DNA from: JANQKX01 sp039028695
Lineage (GTDB): Bacteria; Pseudomonadota; Alphaproteobacteria; Kiloniellales; Kiloniellaceae
NCBI GenBank assembly: GCA_039028695.1
Contig: JBCCHN010000046.1
Coordinates: forward strand, 1 to 33,898
DNA: 33,898 nucleotides
Direction of reading: 5' to 3'
The notes under the pieces are model-generated. The model did not search any database, had not been told where the DNA came from, and saw only the letters and a list, made by a program, of their open reading frames with translations. This document shows positions 32,597 through 33,898 of this stretch, one piece after another (the stretch's first letter is position 1; every line of letters begins with the position of its first letter). The position numbers and the translations under genes are program-made.

Positions 32597-33484
32597 TCAT
32601 TCTTCATCAACCAGCTTAATGATTGACGCATAATCCAATTCCCCATGGCCCGCGTTCACATGCATGGTATAGAGCGCCGTGGCCTGAGCGCCCAAGGGCG
32701 TGGCCGCCCCCACCGAGGCAGCGGCCGCCTGGGAAAGTTTTAAGTCCTTGTGCATCATCGCGGTGGCAAAGCCCGGTTGAAAGTCCCGATCGGCGGCCGA
32801 TGTTTCGACCAGCCCGGCAACCGGAACATGATTGAGCATGGCCCAACAGGAACCGGATGATTTGGACGAGATCTCAAAGAGCTTCTCCGGCGCCAAACCC
32901 AACTTTTTGCCCAAAGTAAAAGATTCAGCCAGGGCAATCATCGAGATTCCCAGAATCATATTGTTACAGACCTTTGCGGCCTGACCGGCCCCGGCACCGC
33001 CGGCATGGACCACGTTTCGCCCCATAATCTCGAACAGGGCCCGCCCCCGCTCAAAGGCCGCGTCTTCTCCGCCCACCATAAAGGTCAGGGTCCCCGCCGC
33101 CGCCCCGGCAACACCGCCGGAGACCGGCGCATCCAGCATCATCTGGCCAGCCGCCGTGGCCACGTCATGAACCGCCCGTGCGCTGTCCACGTCAATCGTT
33201 GAGCTATCGATGAAAAGGCAACCCTTTGGCGCATTTTCAGCAATACCGTCTGCGCCTTGGTAGACCGCACGTACGTGTTCACCGGCCGGTAGCATGGTGA
33301 TCACCGTTTCCGCATCGCCCACCACCTCACGCACCGAGGCACAAACCCGAACCCCATCGCCGGCAGCTGCCGTCAAGGCCTCTGCTACCACATCGAAACC
33401 GGACACCGTATAACCTGCGGCGATGAGGTTTCGGGCCATGGGAAGCCCCATGTTACCCAAGCCGATAAAAGCGATCTTTCCCAT
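32597..33484 (-). CDS. mmsB: 3-hydroxyisobutyrate dehydrogenase
   Basis: A 295-residue NAD-dependent beta-hydroxyacid dehydrogenase of valine catabolism, oxidising 3-hydroxyisobutyrate to methylmalonate semialdehyde. The Rossmann motif is FIGLGNMGLPMARNL (6-20). The substrate loop reads DAPVSGGVAGAAAGTLTFMV (118-137), and the catalytic lysine is Lys171 in GQAAKVCNNMILG, with Asn175. Length matches MmsB. It lies 31 bases after the hydrolase gene that makes its substrate, so the pair is probably one operon. Confidence 0.94.
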   Translation of the reverse strand: MGKIAFIGLGNMGLPMARNLIAAGYTVSGFDVVAEALTAAAGDGVRVCASVREVVGDAETVITMLPAGEHVRAVYQGADGIAENAPKGCLFIDSSTIDVDSARAVHDVATAAGQMMLDAPVSGGVAGAAAGTLTFMVGGEDAAFERGRALFEIMGRNVVHAGGAGAGQAAKVCNNMILGISMIALAESFTLGKKLGLAPEKLFEISSKSSGSCWAMLNHVPVAGLVETSAADRDFQPGFATAMMHKDLKLSQAAAASVGAATPLGAQATALYTMHVNAGHGELDYASIIKLVDEE

Positions 33485-33515
33485 TACAGTCTCCCAAACC
33501 AGCCAAACGGTCGTG

Positions 33516-33898
33516 CTAATCGAAGATCAAGCGGCTACCAGACCCATCAAAGTAGCTTTCAACCTGTTCGTCGGTCACCAGGTGCAAACGGTCCGGACGC
33601 CATGAGGGCGATCGGTCCTTATCCACCACAGCGGCCCGAATGCCCTCATAAAGGTCATCCTTGCCCAAAAAAACCTGACTCAACTGAAACTCCATCTGCA
33701 TGGCTTCATCAAAGGTCATGGCGGCCCCTCGCCTCAGCTGGGCGAGTGCAACCTTCAAGCTGGTGGGCGAGGCCCGGCCCATCAAGGTAAGGGCCTTTTC
33801 CGACCAAGGGGTGCCCACCGCGCCCAAACAGGATTGTATCTAAGTCATGCAGCCAGTGACTATCATTCATAATCAGCCGTCTCACTGCTGATTGCTCA
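33516..33898 (-). CDS. 3-hydroxyisobutyryl-CoA hydrolase, 3' part, apparent frameshift
   Basis: The C-terminal roughly 125 residues of an enoyl-CoA hydratase-fold protein that releases 3-hydroxyisobutyrate from its CoA ester, just upstream of mmsB. Recognisable parts are ASPTSLKVALAQLRRGAAM, FDEAMQMEFQLSQVFLGKDD, YEGIRAAVVDKDRSPSWRPD and the final YFDGSGSRLIFD. The main frame meets a TAG at 33840-33842, five codons before Gly-Ala-Val-Gly-Thr-Pro-Trp. A different frame stays open from there to the window end and reads RRLIMNDSHWLHDLDTI, which fits the preceding part of this family better than random sequence. A one-base indel near 33828-33839 is therefore likely, either a sequencing error or a real mutation. 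The 5' half lies outside the window. Confidence 0.6.

Noticed and set aside
1..33898. Insertion sequences, prophage or integrative element
   Set aside because: No transposase, integrase, terminal inverted repeats or target duplications were seen; the tRNA-Pro gene has no repeated 3' end nearby.

Overview
The window is almost entirely a chromosomal segment of an alphaproteobacterium. It is GC-rich, carries the plsX-fabH-ihfA-merR-tRNA-Pro cluster and the glyA-nrdR-ribD-ribE-ribBA-ribH-nusB-thiL cluster in the usual alphaproteobacterial order, and has a Ros/MucR-type regulator and a Cbp3-type cytochrome bc1 chaperone. The overall set suggests a Rhodospirillales-like, probably marine, heterotroph. 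That placement comes from gene content and recalled order, not from any search.

Positions 1 to about 1063 do not belong to this genome. They are AT-richer, lack bacterial genes, hold an AAAT/AAAC microsatellite, and end in what looks like a eukaryotic exon (922-1055) with a pyrimidine-rich acceptor and a GTAAGG donor. Bacterial coding sequence starts abruptly at a GATC (1063-1066), inside a VOC-fold ArsI/CadI-like gene that has lost its N-terminus. A host/symbiont or library chimera is the simplest reading.

1064-4200: truncated ArsI-like gene, an IclR regulator, a small conserved-looking protein, a soluble MCP-hairpin protein and a tiny membrane ORF. 4418-8946 (minus strand): DUF177/YceD, rpmF, plsX, fabH, ihfA, a MerR regulator and tRNA-Pro(GGG), which link envelope lipid synthesis with ribosome and nucleoid functions. 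9134-12064: bc1 chaperone (minus), then BamE lipoprotein and an acyl-CoA synthetase (plus), closed by a bidirectional terminator shared with hppA.

12147-23716 (minus strand): rpiB, glyA, nrdR, ribD, ribE, ribBA, ribH, nusB, thiL, a FliL-like protein, an MFS transporter and hppA. Together they cover pentose phosphate, one-carbon, riboflavin and thiamine cofactor supply and membrane energetics. The GTP cyclohydrolase II half of RibBA has lost its zinc cysteines, so RibA activity must be encoded elsewhere.

24015-26898: a Ros/MucR-like regulator with altered zinc ligands and a palindrome ahead of it, a small DUF protein, glutaryl-CoA dehydrogenase and an FMN-binding PPOX-fold protein. 26956-31697 (minus strand): a poorly characterised run comprising a K+-channel-like protein, a secreted small-domain protein, a GAF-coiled-coil-LuxR regulator, an exported metallo-beta-lactamase-fold protein and a HupE/UreJ-like membrane protein. 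This is the best candidate here for an undescribed functional module. 31944-33898: a MarR regulator, 3-hydroxyisobutyrate dehydrogenase and the 3' part of 3-hydroxyisobutyryl-CoA hydrolase (valine catabolism), the last truncated by the window end and apparently frameshifted.
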